Source of the DNA: Eleginops maclovinus
Taxonomy: Eukaryota; Chordata; Actinopteri; Perciformes; Eleginopidae
NCBI RefSeq assembly: GCF_036324505.1
Contig: NC_086370.1
Coordinates: 6,059,512 to 6,123,511, forward strand
DNA: 64,000 nt
Direction of reading: 5' to 3'
A program made the translations under genes and the position numbers. Shown piece by piece: positions 22,379-33,237 of the stretch. The notes under the pieces are model-generated. The model made no database searches. It worked only from the letters and a program-made list of their open reading frames with translations, and had not been told where the DNA came from. How positions within the stretch are numbered: position 1 is the first letter of the stretch; each line of letters begins with the position of its first letter.

Positions 22379-25300
22379 TCATTGCTCTTTCAAACTCTGT
22401 CCCTCTGGGCTCCTTCCCTCCCCTTTTCTTCTGCTTTTCTCACAATAAAGCAACATCCATAATGTGTTTTACAAAATAAAAGCCAATTTAGTTGAAGTAA
22501 AAAATTACTAAAGAGCCTCACAAGCCATTTAACATTTCTTATAAGAATACCTGATAGTATTTACTTTGTACAAGTAAACAGTCCTTTGAGATCATTTGGA
22601 ACCATCACTCACAGGTGTAACGCAGAACATTACATTTTGTATCTCGTAACAGAGAGTAGTGAGTAAGCATAAGGCCACCTAGATTAAAAGTCCATTTGTT
22701 CACTGTCTACAGCGTTTTTTAAAGTGGACTCTGCCAGAGTTCTGTACCGATTCTGTTTAGGATTTTGATATCTGGTTAAGGGACCTCACAACTGCTTTTA
22801 TGTTCTATGCAGATGATGTGGTCCTGTTGGCTTCTGCAGAACTTAACCCTCAGCACACAATGGGACGCTGTGAGTCAGAATATGTAGTGGGCAGGTTGAG
22901 AGGCAGAACCTCCAAGACTGAGTCAAGGGTTCATTGATAGAAATCAGTGGTGAGTTCTTGCCTGTTCAAGGATTAGCAGTGAGGAAATTGTTAGATACCT
23001 CAATCTTTCCCCCCTTTCAGACCATGTGACCATGTCAAGCCTCAAGGATGTTTGGAGGACCAGGGGAAAGTGCATGTCCACCCTCATCTCCCATGATTGT
23101 GCTGTCCAAAGGAGGCGATTGTTAGTGTTCTTAGAGGAGTGTGTTGCTGAATGGATGGCTCTTGTCTCACGTGGCCCTGACATTCCTGTTACTCCTGCCT
23201 GTGCAGGTTTGTTGGCAATGGAAGAGTGCTGTACAGTTGGTCAGTGTGATCCAGGACCCTTGGGATGCAAGTACCACAGACCCTTGAGCCTCATCCATGT
23301 GCCGGACCCTCAGCTTGGATAATTTGTCGCCTCTGCAATGGGTCTGCTTTTCCCATTGCGGAAAGTGGGTGGTTCCAAGTCACACGGGCTCCCGATGATA
23401 CACTTCAGCATGATTTAAGCCTACTTCCCTCATGCGAACGCGGTCCAATTGCATCATGATTTTATAGTGGTAACTGCTCCTCTGACCTTAAAGTTCAAAT
23501 CCATGTATTTTATTTATCTGTAAATGGTGAGGCGTTAACAAAAAGAGAATGCTGTCTTGATCTGACCCAGACATTTTGAAATCTATCCAAATTAAGTCAA
23601 ATCCCTTAAAAAATAGCGAGCCAACGGAGTCCGTCCCGATGAGGAGTCAGGCCAACTTCTCTGATTATCGCACTTGAAATCACTGAAGCAATTCCAACCA
23701 AGCACCAACCACTATGCTCTACGTCCAGTCTTACTCCCAACAGCGGCTCCAACTGCTCCTCTCCCACCAACGCGCATTCCAGGGCCATTCTAGAGACGTC
23801 TATCCATCGAGCATTTGATTTAATCCAGACCAAATGCTAATAGGGCTGTTTGTTTGCTGGCCATCTGCCTGGGCTGCCGGTCAACTATGGCAAGCTGTGC
23901 CGAGCTGTGTGGTTCCATGCTTCTCTGCCAAAGTCGAAGCTGCCCAGTGACCACTTCAAAACCAGAGGATACTTCACGGCCAATCGTCAACACTTACTGG
24001 GAATAGACTCCATTAATGGTCGTATGGTCCAATTGATCTTTTCATGGTTTTGGGGGCAGTCTGTCTATCCCTCACTCCCACACCATTGATATCCATATTT
24101 GAGCATGTCTTCTAGAGAATTCAGTATTTTGATTTCCTGTTGTAAAGATGTACATATATTTACTCATGGGAGATGCTTTCAAATGTACAAGTTTAGGTCT
24201 GCAATTTAGGCCACTGAACTGTTTCACTAGAGACCAGTGTCAGGCTGAAGGACACCTCAACATCAATCAATTATCAATAGAGTACAACATTTTTCTCCAA
24301 AATTTGTTTCAGATCTAATTACCAGGAAGTTAACATGTTTTATCAAAACGTGATGCGGAGGATGTTGAAATTAATTGAAATTATGTATTTATTTCAATGC
24401 TACTTTCAGTGCTCATTTCAAAGGGAAATGTTGACATTTTTACACATTTGGACAGTTATATCTTGTATAAATGTATCAATATAAAAAGGCGCTACAGTTT
24501 ATTAAAACTTTTGTATAAAAAAGCAACACCGACAGGGGACATAAGTACATTTACTACTTTATATTATGCTGAAGATACTTAAATATTGCTGATTTCTTAC
24601 ACTTTGCCTACTTGTTTTTGCTTTTCTAAACTTGTTATGTATATTACTGCTTGAAAAAATACATACATACAAGACACATTTTGTATTCGTAATATCTTGG
24701 TTTCTTCTGTTCTAAGGTTACATTGTGTTTTTGTCTGCATAATGCATTTAAGTAATAAACATCCTATTAATATTTATTTTCTCATTTATTTATTCATATT
24801 GTATTTGATGTTGAGGTAATCAATAAGTAATGGAAAGTAATCAGGTAATATTACCTTGTATATTTTGATGTACTTTTTTTATAGGGAACTCGTAATTGTA
24901 ACGGGAAGTGACCCTCCCGACCCCTGTATATGCCTATGCATCTTTTGTCGTTATGAAACCTTACACACAGGTAAAGCTGCTAGTATACTGTATGTACTGT
25001 ATATATATATCGGGGCACTTATCATTTTTCATATGTTTTCCAACTAACTCTTACCTTGACCCTTTGGTACAGGCTAAGACTTCAGCCAGCCACTCGGCAC
25101 TGATGTGCTCAGAAAGAAAACAAAAACAGTGTGTTTGCACGGAAAATAGATTTCCAACTGGTCTTGTTTCATTCAATATGCAGAACACTGGGTCCGTCCT
25201 CAGAGAGATGGAGAGCTGTGCATCTTTTGTGCTTGTTGTGTTGGGCGTGTGTGTATTTCAATTCACCAGATTTCCACGCTCACATAGCCTCGTCTTTTGT

Positions 25301-26189
25301 GTATTTTTTTTTCCATCTCTCAACCTTGTCCTCATTATCCATTCTCTTGCAGCATAATGGTACAGGGGTTGTTAAACTTCTTCAGCCCAGGAACCAAATT
25401 TAGAAAAATCCAGTCTTACTCCAGGACCTGGTCTAATGACTACAAGTACCTACCGTAAAACATAGTGTTCCTGGCACACAGGGAGTCAGAAATAAGCCTC
25501 GTAGCCATTTCAGGTCCTGACCTATGGTATAGTGGAAGAAAAAACGGCTTAAAGACACATAATCGTGATAAAAAAAACATATAGTCATGTAGATGCGTTT
25601 GTATGTTCTTTGTGTTCCTTCATAGGCACTCCCTGAATATATGTGTGGGTGTGGGTCTCTGACATTGTGTACGTATGGGGGCATACTCCAGCACAAACAA
25701 CTGCATTAATTGCTCTGAAGAGAAATCCATGTGAGGACATCATTAACTAAGACCATGCTTATATTCATAATTGATATGGAACGTTGCCCTCGCAGGTTCT
25801 GGCAACCATATTGCTGGAGGCTTCGCCATATGAAGATATTTCTTTGCTCTGACGCCCACTTCAGCTTCAGCGGTGACCTCTGACCCCAGAGAGGGTGAGG
25901 GGTTGCAAACACAGGTGTGCTGTGGGGATTGAAGCTCGCACGTTCTACATCTCTGCCAGATCAGACAGGTTGTGTTATTTCCTCCGTATTAATTGTCTTG
26001 TTTTAACTGAGTTGGCTATTCTGCTAATTACAAGACACAATGTTCAACCTTTGAGTGTTAACTGGCTGCTCTCTCACTGCATTATACATTTTTATGGAAA
26101 GCCTCTGACTCATTAGGATAATTGAATTCTTAAACATGACTTAGGTAAAGACCTTTCTTCTTTCCATTCATGATCAAATGTAGCACTAT
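22379..26189. other. Large gene-free stretch; possible LINE RT scrap at about 22796-22840
   Basis: Around 22796 the plus strand encodes MFYADDVVLLASAEL, which looks like the active-site strand of a CR1/Rex-type reverse transcriptase, but the surrounding sequence is not readable as RT. Modest open frames follow at 23026-23322, 23265-23459 and 23850-24089; I recognise no domain in them. Their GC content is higher than the flanks, so this 22.7-24.1 kb part may be an old retroelement body. From 24.1 to 26.2 kb the sequence is AT-rich with nothing recognised. Confidence 0.35.
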
Positions 26190-26194
26190 ACCTA

Positions 26195-26890
26195 TAGATA
26201 TTAATAAAATAATCAAAATACTTTATTGATTCCAGGGAGAAATTAGATTTTGTGATAGTTGCGAAGTCCTTGTAGCCACTGGGACATAGTGTCTTTAGCA
26301 CAGGGAATAAGGAAGGACGTCTTCAACAGCACAGAGACCTTCTGTGGACTCAGGCTTATGGTGAAGCTCTCTGTGCAATCCTTCTCAGCCCGAACAGTCC
26401 AGAAGCCATCAATAAAAAACACTGTTGATAGAAGCGTTGTCCAAACAGTCCGGAAGCCGTTGATGAAATCGTTGTCCGATATGTTCTGGTGAAGCCATTT
26501 TATCATAAAACACATTAAACTACACTCCAAATATTCCATCTGCCTCTTGCCTAACGCCGTTAGCTCGACCATTCCATTAGCCAGTGATCTTACTTTGCCT
26601 ATGATGAAAGGGGGGGGAGACACGGCTTTTCTCCATAAATCCGGACCTGTTCTCCTTCTTCTCTTTGGTGTATCCTGCTTCCAATGTGTCCTTCTCCAGA
26701 TTTTCGTGGAGATAAACGTCGTTCCCCCCACCATGCTAGTCAGCTTTAGCGCGATTAGCTTCTCCTGTTGTGAACGAGGCATGGGTGAACAAAAGCAACA
26801 CATTAATGGAGGAAAAACCTACAAAAAATCTCTCTACAAACAAGTTTAAAGAGGGCACAGTTTAATAAGTTCTCTAATCAAGTTACTAAT
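26195..26890 (-). mobile_element. Non-autonomous or decayed retroelement, minus strand
   Basis: The left end on the minus strand reads AATTTCTCCCTGGAATCAAT followed by AAAGTATTTTGATTATTTTA. This is the shape of a fish LINE/SINE 3' end: a short stem-loop-like GGGAAATT motif, an AATAAA signal and an A/T-rich repeat tail. A 186-codon open frame on the minus strand (26243-26803) covers most of the element, beginning MCCFCSPMPRSQQEKLIALK. I recognise no catalytic domain in it. The right part (26680-26890) is similar to 60035-60260, and the left tail to 46232-46315, so this is a dispersed family. Confidence 0.55.
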
Positions 26891-27565
26891 GGAAAAATAA
26901 TCGACAATGACTGAAGTGTTCTCATTGTGTTGTTTTTTTTTTCAGTCAGAAGAGGTGGGCTGATATTACAGTTTGAGATTGAAAAACAGCTCCAGATTAA
27001 ACAATCAGTGAGGGAGGATGAATAATATCACCTTGTGTGTGTGTGTTACAATAGCTTTTTCATTGGGGTCTACGACACAAACCTACGTTTAATACCTTTG
27101 CGGAACTCATTAGCCAAGACACCTTTGGGAAATCCATTTTCATATATCTACACAATCTCAATTATGCCACTTAATTGATTTCTTTATTTGCTTAATTTGG
27201 TGGCTTTATTCCTCTCTGGAACAAAGGAAATATTTTGGTTAGGAACTTAAACGACTGTTTTTGATCATTCCTACATGGCGTGGTTATTTTCCACATGTCA
27301 CAACACATCTGATGCAGTTTCAATGAGCGGTGACTAAGGCATTGTTTTTCGTTATTCAAAAAAGGTGTACTGATATTTGAATCACTTATCATATTGAATC
27401 ATATTTGCATGAGATGTTTAAGAGATCATTCTATGTCTTCTTCTACTGATGGAAGATTGTTGAATCCACTTGGATCATTCTTTATGTTCTTTTGATATAT
27501 AGGCCTACATATTTTCTAACATTTGGACCGTCTACTGTCTTTGTCAATATATTACACCTATAACA
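26891..27565. other. No gene recognised
   Basis: AT-rich sequence with a poly-T run near 26931-26941. No coding or repeat feature recognised. Confidence 0.3.
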
Positions 27566-27855
27566 CCTACTGCCAGTGTTGTAGTACTCCAGTCCTGGAC
27601 TCGGACTCGAGTCCGAGTCGTGAGCTACATTTAAAGACTGGTGACTTGGCTTGGACTTGAGCACTAATGACTTGAACTCGGGCTTGGACTCGAGAACCCT
27701 GAGGTCGACAAAGCGCCGGCGCGTTTTCGATATGTTTCTATTAATATTTATGCCATAATACGGCGTAGAAATGTTGCTGGAATCGGTAGACTCTCTTCTT
27801 TCCGATGCATTCTCCCGCGAGATCCTACGTGATTCACAGCCGGAGCTAGGGGGCC

Positions 27856-27911
27856 AATAAGAGAGCTTGACGCATACATCTTTCTGAATGATGTGTGTGT
27901 CAAGCTCTCTT
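27856..27911. repeat. Hairpin inside the hAT element
   Basis: ATAAGAGAGCTTGACGCATA with the following CATC at 27856-27879 faces GATGTGTGTGTCAAGCTCTC with the following TTAT at 27888-27911. This gives a 24-bp stem with two or so mismatches and an 8-nt loop. It could be a binding palindrome for transposase or a small foldback. Confidence 0.6.
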
Positions 27912-28110
27912 ATCCGGTGCAAGAGAACATTTTTTCTGCTTCCATGTCATACATCGCAGGAGACGATGCCCCAGAGATTGTTTTGCGTTCAAAGACTTCA
28001 AGTGCCATGGCAAAAAATGGAACGCGAAATGTTCCCTCTGTCCGAAGACGATTGAGGATACAGCGGAGACTACCTCGAATTTCAACCTGCTGTCTCTCTC
28101 TCCTACACTT
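27895..28110 (+). pseudogene. BED zinc-finger remnant of a hAT transposase
   Basis: The open frame from 27895 translates FKDFKCHGKKWNAKCSLC then PKTIEDTAETTSNFN, the front half of a BED finger (aromatic-Lys context, CXXC, then a Thr-Ser-Asn-Phe-Asn segment that normally leads to the His pair). The His pair and everything after it, including the RNase-H-like core and dimerisation domain, are missing, and low-complexity Ser/Leu sequence follows. It is an internally deleted transposase relic inside the hAT element. Confidence 0.6.
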
Positions 28111-28684
28111 ACTGTCTCTCTCTCTTACACACTGACACTCTCTGTCACCTGCTCTCTCTCTTACATGGATAAACTAGTTGCATGTTAAATTGACGCGATC
28201 AATACTTGTTTTCCTGCTGTATTTGTGTTAAAAGCACATTAAATAAAGCACATTAGAGTTTTGCATTTCTGTGTTATGATTTTCAAGTTTAACAATGCTT
28301 AACATTGGTGCTGCCAGCCTTTTTGAAAATAAGCTATTCAGGATCAAATACATGGTTATGTATGTGCAAATAAAGCACATTAGAGTTGCATTTTTGTGAG
28401 TGTTCTTGTTAAGAGGACAGGAGTGTAGTTATGAGCACGAGAGTGAATTAAACGGTAAAATGCATATGAAAGCTCATAGCGCCTGCCATTAGGACACGCC
28501 TATGAGCTGTGGGACCACAGTTGCGTTTTTTTGAAGTTTAACAACATGTATGTATACTTTAGTGTTGGACTTGACCTCGGACTTGATCAATAAGGACTCG
28601 ACTCGGACTTGACTTGAACACTGGAGACTTGAACCTGTACTTGGACTCGAGGCATAGTGACTTGATTACAACACTGCCTACTGC

Positions 28685-29160
28685 ACAGCTGTGTTTAAAA
28701 AGAGTGTATGGCAAATAACTAAGAAAGGTAAAATAAGGTGGGTTGACTAGCAACAATAGATTTAAGTGCCTTTATTGACAGAAAATAATGCTAAAAAAAA
28801 GTCACTGGGCAAACCATACCAAAAATCGTACGAGCTAAATATTATCTTAAAATCATCATATAAGCACTCATCATATTCTACTAATGCTGGCCTTAAAGGG
28901 ACAGGGGTCTCTCGTCCATTGCTTTCCCCATTGTTCCATCTTTCATTTATTTCCCATACATTTTGTATTATTTTTTTTGTTTTTACTTGTACGCTGCAGG
29001 GGTCTAAGGACAGACTGATTGTACAAACGGTAGTGCCCCCTGAGACTAATATGTAATTTGTCATATTGGGCTAAATAAATAACATTTGATTGATATACTG
29101 AGTGGTGTTCTCGGAAATATCCAAATACAGTATACTCGCAGTGTTGAGTGAATGAGGAGA
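28685..29160 (+). other. No gene; possible retroelement 3' tail at about 28870-29095
   Basis: The end GGGCTAAATAAATAACATTT followed by GATTGAT resembles the polyadenylation-signal-plus-GATT tail of fish non-LTR elements. The overlapping opposite-strand open frames at 28762-29064 have no domain. Confidence 0.3.
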
Positions 29161-29660
29161 ATCATGAGCGTGCCTTTGCATTTAACAGGAAATCGGAATT
29201 AGCATTTTTGATTAACAGGTTGACAAACAGCTCCATGCCTCGCATCCCTCTCTGTTGTTGGGGTTTTTGAAAGCAGCTTAGCGCAATTAAGCGCAGGAAC
29301 CTTTGGCCGTGAAGTGCTGCGGAGTAACCCCTGGACATGTTTCCTTTTCTGCCAGTGCCAGAGCCTCTCTTACAATACGCAGCAGCCAAGGCCTACTCCA
29401 GTCTTTTATCCTCAGCGTGTAGTTTCACCCACTCCTATTGATTCTTTATTGACCTAAGGTGTCCTCCAGTGCCACCGCTCCTCATCCTCCCTGCTATCCA
29501 ACCCCCCCTTTCTCCAAGTGCAAGGTGAAAAGGAAGGCCGAGCTTGACATTGATTTCTTCGCCGACTTTTCTTTCTCTATTTCTGTTCTCGTGTCGACCC
29601 TGCCTCAATCTCCCGTATGGCCAAGCCTCTCTGAAAAAAAAGGGCTGTAACTCGTTTGAC
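29160..29660. promoter_or_regulatory. Candidate conserved noncoding block
   Basis: Non-repetitive sequence with words such as GTGCCTTTGCATTTAACAGG, GCATTTTTGATTAACAGG and GCTTAGCGCAATTAAGCGCA, mixing octamer-like and homeodomain-like cores. There is no convincing open frame with splice sites. Compositional call only. Confidence 0.25.
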
Positions 29661-30859
29661 GCGGAAAGGTGCTGAAGCGGATTCTGAATAACAGCTCCTA
29701 CATATGAAAAGATATGTAATTCTACCTTTGATCTGCAACTAGAAGCCATAATAGTGCAGGCTCAATAGTACAAGAAAAAGACTTGAGTGCCAAAAAGAAA
29801 AAAAAAAGTGATTTTTCAGCTGGAAGGAACCTTTTGAGAAAGAGCAAGTACATACCAGTTAGAGTTTTGCCATGCAGTCAAAAACACTGCGAGAGGGAAG
29901 TACTGTATTCATGCATGTGATGTGTAACTAAAGTCTGAAAGGGAAGAAGCCAGTGTAGATCCTGACATTATAACAATAATAACATGAAGAATAATCAAAA
30001 ATTAATCACACTGTCAAGCCAATTATAGCTCAGCCTATTTCCGCTATGGAAATACGGGGGGAATATAATTACACAAACAAAGACACACACACAAATAATA
30101 TGTCGACCCCCCGGAAGCCCCCCCCAACCCGCCCCCTTTGTACAACACATGAGAAACCAAATCTCTCAAATGGCGAAATAAACAAAACAAACAAAAATAC
30201 ACAAGATGAAAGAAGAAGCGAGACAATAAAGGAAAAGTGTCCCTGATGGATTTTCTTTTCCCTCCTCTTTGCTGTATTTTTTTTCTTCTCTTATTATTTT
30301 ATTTGTTTGTTGCCTGGCCATTCATTACATTCTCTCTGTCTTATTGTTGTTGTTGTTTGTGTCTTCCAGATCTTAGTAATTCTTAAATGGTTTCGACTAT
30401 TGCTTTGATCTCATTTAGAAAGTGAAAGAAGCCAAAGCTTTGGAAGTTATTTTGATTAGACTTTTATTAACTTCTGTCTGCGTTTCTTAATACCGTCTCT
30501 GAAGAATTCATTGGAAATCCTGTGATACTGATAGAAGAGAACAAAGTAATTGTGGACGGGAATGTGTGCAGAGTTACTTGCTTACCAGTCCGACACTTAA
30601 CTTTAACATACATTTAATAAAATATGCTTTTAAATGAGGGTCCGATGTTAATTTTATTATTATAGATGTGGTAGTATTTTAAATTTTCTTTAAAAAATAA
30701 TAACTTTTAGGGTATTTGTCAACGAGAAACAGCAACATAAAGGTCTTACAAATGACCAGTTCTTTCAATGTTTGCATTTTGGATAGTGTTGATAGAACTT
30801 ATACCCGCTCTGTTACCTGCAACTAACATTTCTATATATTTAACATATCTGTATATATC
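29661..30859. other. No gene recognised
   Basis: AT-rich sequence with C-rich runs around 30105-30140. No domain or RNA gene seen. Confidence 0.3.
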
Positions 30860-31065
30860 TATATTCACCTGATCATCGCTTGAATCCCATTATTTGTTAT
30901 TTCTATTAATACTGTTTGTATGTTATTTTTTTATTACACGTTTATTCTTTTTATTCCCGTCTATATTACAAGTGTATATGTGTTTTTTCCTGTTTTGTTG
31001 CTGCCATGACATCTATTTCCCTACGGGGGTAAAAAAGAAAGGTCCATCTTATCTTATCATATCAA
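30860..31065 (+). mobile_element. Retroelement 3' end with (CTTAT)n-type tail
   Basis: The run TTTCCCTACGGGGGTAAAAA followed by AGAAAGGTCCATCTTATCTT and ATC has the form of a fish LINE 3' terminus: CCC/GGG stem, A-rich spacer, then short tandem TCTTA units. The body upstream is too decayed to translate. Confidence 0.45.
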
Positions 31066-31236
31066 TAGGAATAGTACAGCATGGATTTTAATAGGGAATG
31101 CCCTGATTCAGGGGGGTTAGTGGCCTGAGTGTAGGAGGTCCCCCTCATCCTCTCATTCAAGTCAATAAAGAAAGAAAACAACAAAGACCAAATCAAAACC
31201 AGGGTTGTGGTTGAATTGTCCAAAAAAGCCTGTCCT

Positions 31237-31420
31237 ATTACATTACATTGCATTGAGCTGACACTTTTTTTTTCCAAAGCAAATAACAATAAGTGCAATA
31301 AACCATGAGGATTCAAACTCAGAAAAACAAGAGAAGTGCTGACATATTCACTTTGAACAAGCAAGACCATTGTAGATGCTGCCGCATACAGTACGTTCAA
31401 TTCTCAAGTGCTACTTTTTA
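31237..31420 (+). repeat. Common teleost dispersed repeat (ATTACATTAC-led)
   Basis: ATTACATTACATTGCATTGA, then GCTGACACTTTT, TCCAAAGC, AACAATAAGTGCAATAAACC, ATGAGGATTCAAACTCAG and AACAAGAGAAGTGCTGACAT match, with substitutions, a widespread fish repeat I know from memory (GCTGACGCTTTTATCCAAAG core). Class not known to me. Confidence 0.5.
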
Positions 31421-32639
31421 AAAGATTATTGTCTAAGGTACAAATGAAACAGGTTTTCAGGTACTATGTCTTATCCAATCTACTTATCCCTAACCTCAGT
31501 GAAAAGGGCCATTTGCTTAAGGAGAGATTTGAAGGAGAATTAATCAGGACTTAGGAAAAGAGAATTTGGTGCTAAGAGAATCCGACTGCAATTATGGTAT
31601 GCCGGCGCATGTTATTGATGTGTGTCTGTCGTTGGTAAATTACAATATTCTGTCAAGTGCACTCCCATAAACACATGATCATACTTTTCCCCGTGAATTC
31701 TTATGCTGTTGTTTTATAAACGTGGACAACAATGAATATATTCTACATTACCAATATTGGAATTTGAGATAAAATGATCGATCAGGAAGGAAGTATTCAA
31801 GCGCCTTTTCTATCATCTAGAGAATCCAAACATGGCTCATGGCTGCCACTGGGGTGCTTCCGGGTCATTTCACTCGATTAGGAACATTCCCAAAGCAAAG
31901 TTGAAAGTTCGACCACAACCCAGGACGTAAATAGAAGAGGAATCAATAACTGCATAAAGTGCAGGTGTACAGGTCAGGTGGTTGCAGGGCTGATGGGAAA
32001 CATGTGCAACTAATAGGGCCGAGACAGTCAATCAAACAGGCGAAAAAACACACAAAGACTGCAAGTAAAAACAGACAGGACTTCATTGAGTCCTTATTTA
32101 TTAGCATGGCTAGAAATGTCTTTATTTTTGAGACCATTATCAAATTAACATTGTAGACTTTCCCATTGGAGTTTGTGCTCCATTGTTGTGGTCTTTTCCA
32201 AATGAGCCACAAGTAAATGTACGGTTTTTTTTTGAGTATTGCGAACAAATTTGCCTGAAAGACTCAAAAGTAATACCCATCTATTTTTTTTATTTTTCCC
32301 AACTTTTTTTTACCTCTACATATCCGGTACTGGGCTCCTGATGATGATATACTTCTGATTATTTCCGGACTAATGTTCTCTTTAACCAAAGTTAAGCAAC
32401 ACCTTTCTTTCCACTTTTGGGCGCTTTGGACATCTGTGACATGTTTTAATCATGACGCCTAACAGTTTAAATATCAAATACTAAACAATTTATTTTCTTT
32501 TGTAATTTTAGTCCAACTAAAGCTTCCGCCATACATTTCCATGTGCGGTGAGTAACAGCACCAGTGCAGCACAGATACCCCTTTTACAACATGATGAGTC
32601 TTTGCTCCTCAGTGGATTTATGAGGGTCTAAATGGCCAG
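31421..32639. other. No gene recognised
   Basis: AT-rich sequence. Opposing short frames at 31943-32248 have no domain. Confidence 0.3.
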
Positions 32640-33060
32640 GGCTGCATATTAAAGCACCTTATTTGAACTAGATAATGTGATTACGATAAGATCAATTAAC
32701 GCCCGGCGATAACGGCAACTGCGAGCCCCATTGTCGTTTTGATGACATTTGCGTTTGGTCTGGTAATGTATGTCCTATGGTGATAATTAAGACGCCAGCT
32801 TCAGAGGCAGGCTCGCTGAATAGGAGGGAAGGCATTACACCCGGACCTTTTGGCGATTAGCATCTCCGCTCCGTCTCGCCCGCCACCAGCTTCAAGTGGG
32901 GCTTTTGAAGAACGCCAAATTGATTCCATATCCCACCGCCGCCGCTGTGCTTGACAATCATTTCTTGATGTCTTGATGTGCGTAATGTTTACAAAGCATT
33001 AAAGAGGGAAAGCCTCGAGCAGCAGACTGCCGAGAAGAGGCCGTTCTGAGAATACTTTAA
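32640..33060. promoter_or_regulatory. Candidate conserved noncoding element
   Basis: A compositionally distinct, repeat-free block containing GATAATGTGATTACGATAAG, ATCAATTAACGCCCGGCGAT, GGTGATAATTAAGACGCCAG and TTGATGTGCGTAATGTTTAC. Clustered TAAT, GATTA and ATCAATTA cores next to GC-rich stretches are what developmental enhancers of vertebrates often look like. No open frame of note crosses it. No alignment could be made, so conservation itself is unproven. Confidence 0.35.
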
Positions 33061-33162
33061 GGTATACATGATACGGTGAAGGAACTTACTCGCGTCTAGT
33101 GTCAGGATTCAGTCTTATGGCAAAAAATACACCACGGCAGAGGGTTTACATTATGCTGTTTG

Positions 33163-33237
33163 AAGGGTTCCAGCTTTAAAGAACCCTTTACCTTCCTTTT
33201 TGACACAAAAAGGAAGGTAACTTCCTTTTTGTGTCAA
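33163..33237. repeat. Cluster of three hairpins, two mutually exclusive
   Basis: First, AAGGGTTC/GAACCCTT pair around a 10-nt loop (33163-33188). Second, TACCTTCCTTTTTG pairs perfectly with CAAAAAGGAAGGTA around a 3-nt loop (33189-33219). Third, TTGACACAAAAAGGAA pairs perfectly with TTCCTTTTTGTGTCAA (33200-33215 with 33222-33237), and the stem extends one more G-C pair inward. The second and third share the same central strand, so only one can form at a time. Confidence 0.85.

Larger units (their letters stand above)
27574..28676. mobile_element. hAT transposon derivative, 1103 bp, with 8-bp target duplication
   Basis: The termini CAGTGTTGTAGT (27574 on) and GATTACAACACTG (to 28676) are inverted repeats. 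They are flanked by exact copies of CCTACTGC at 27566-27573 and 28677-28684, the 8-bp duplication expected of hAT. Subterminal regions on both sides are dense in GACTTG/GACTCG words, including a 22-bp perfect palindrome at 27598-27619, as expected for transposase-binding sites. The interior carries a piece of a BED-finger coding region (separate entry) but no catalytic domain, so it depends on an autonomous relative. Confidence 0.9.
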
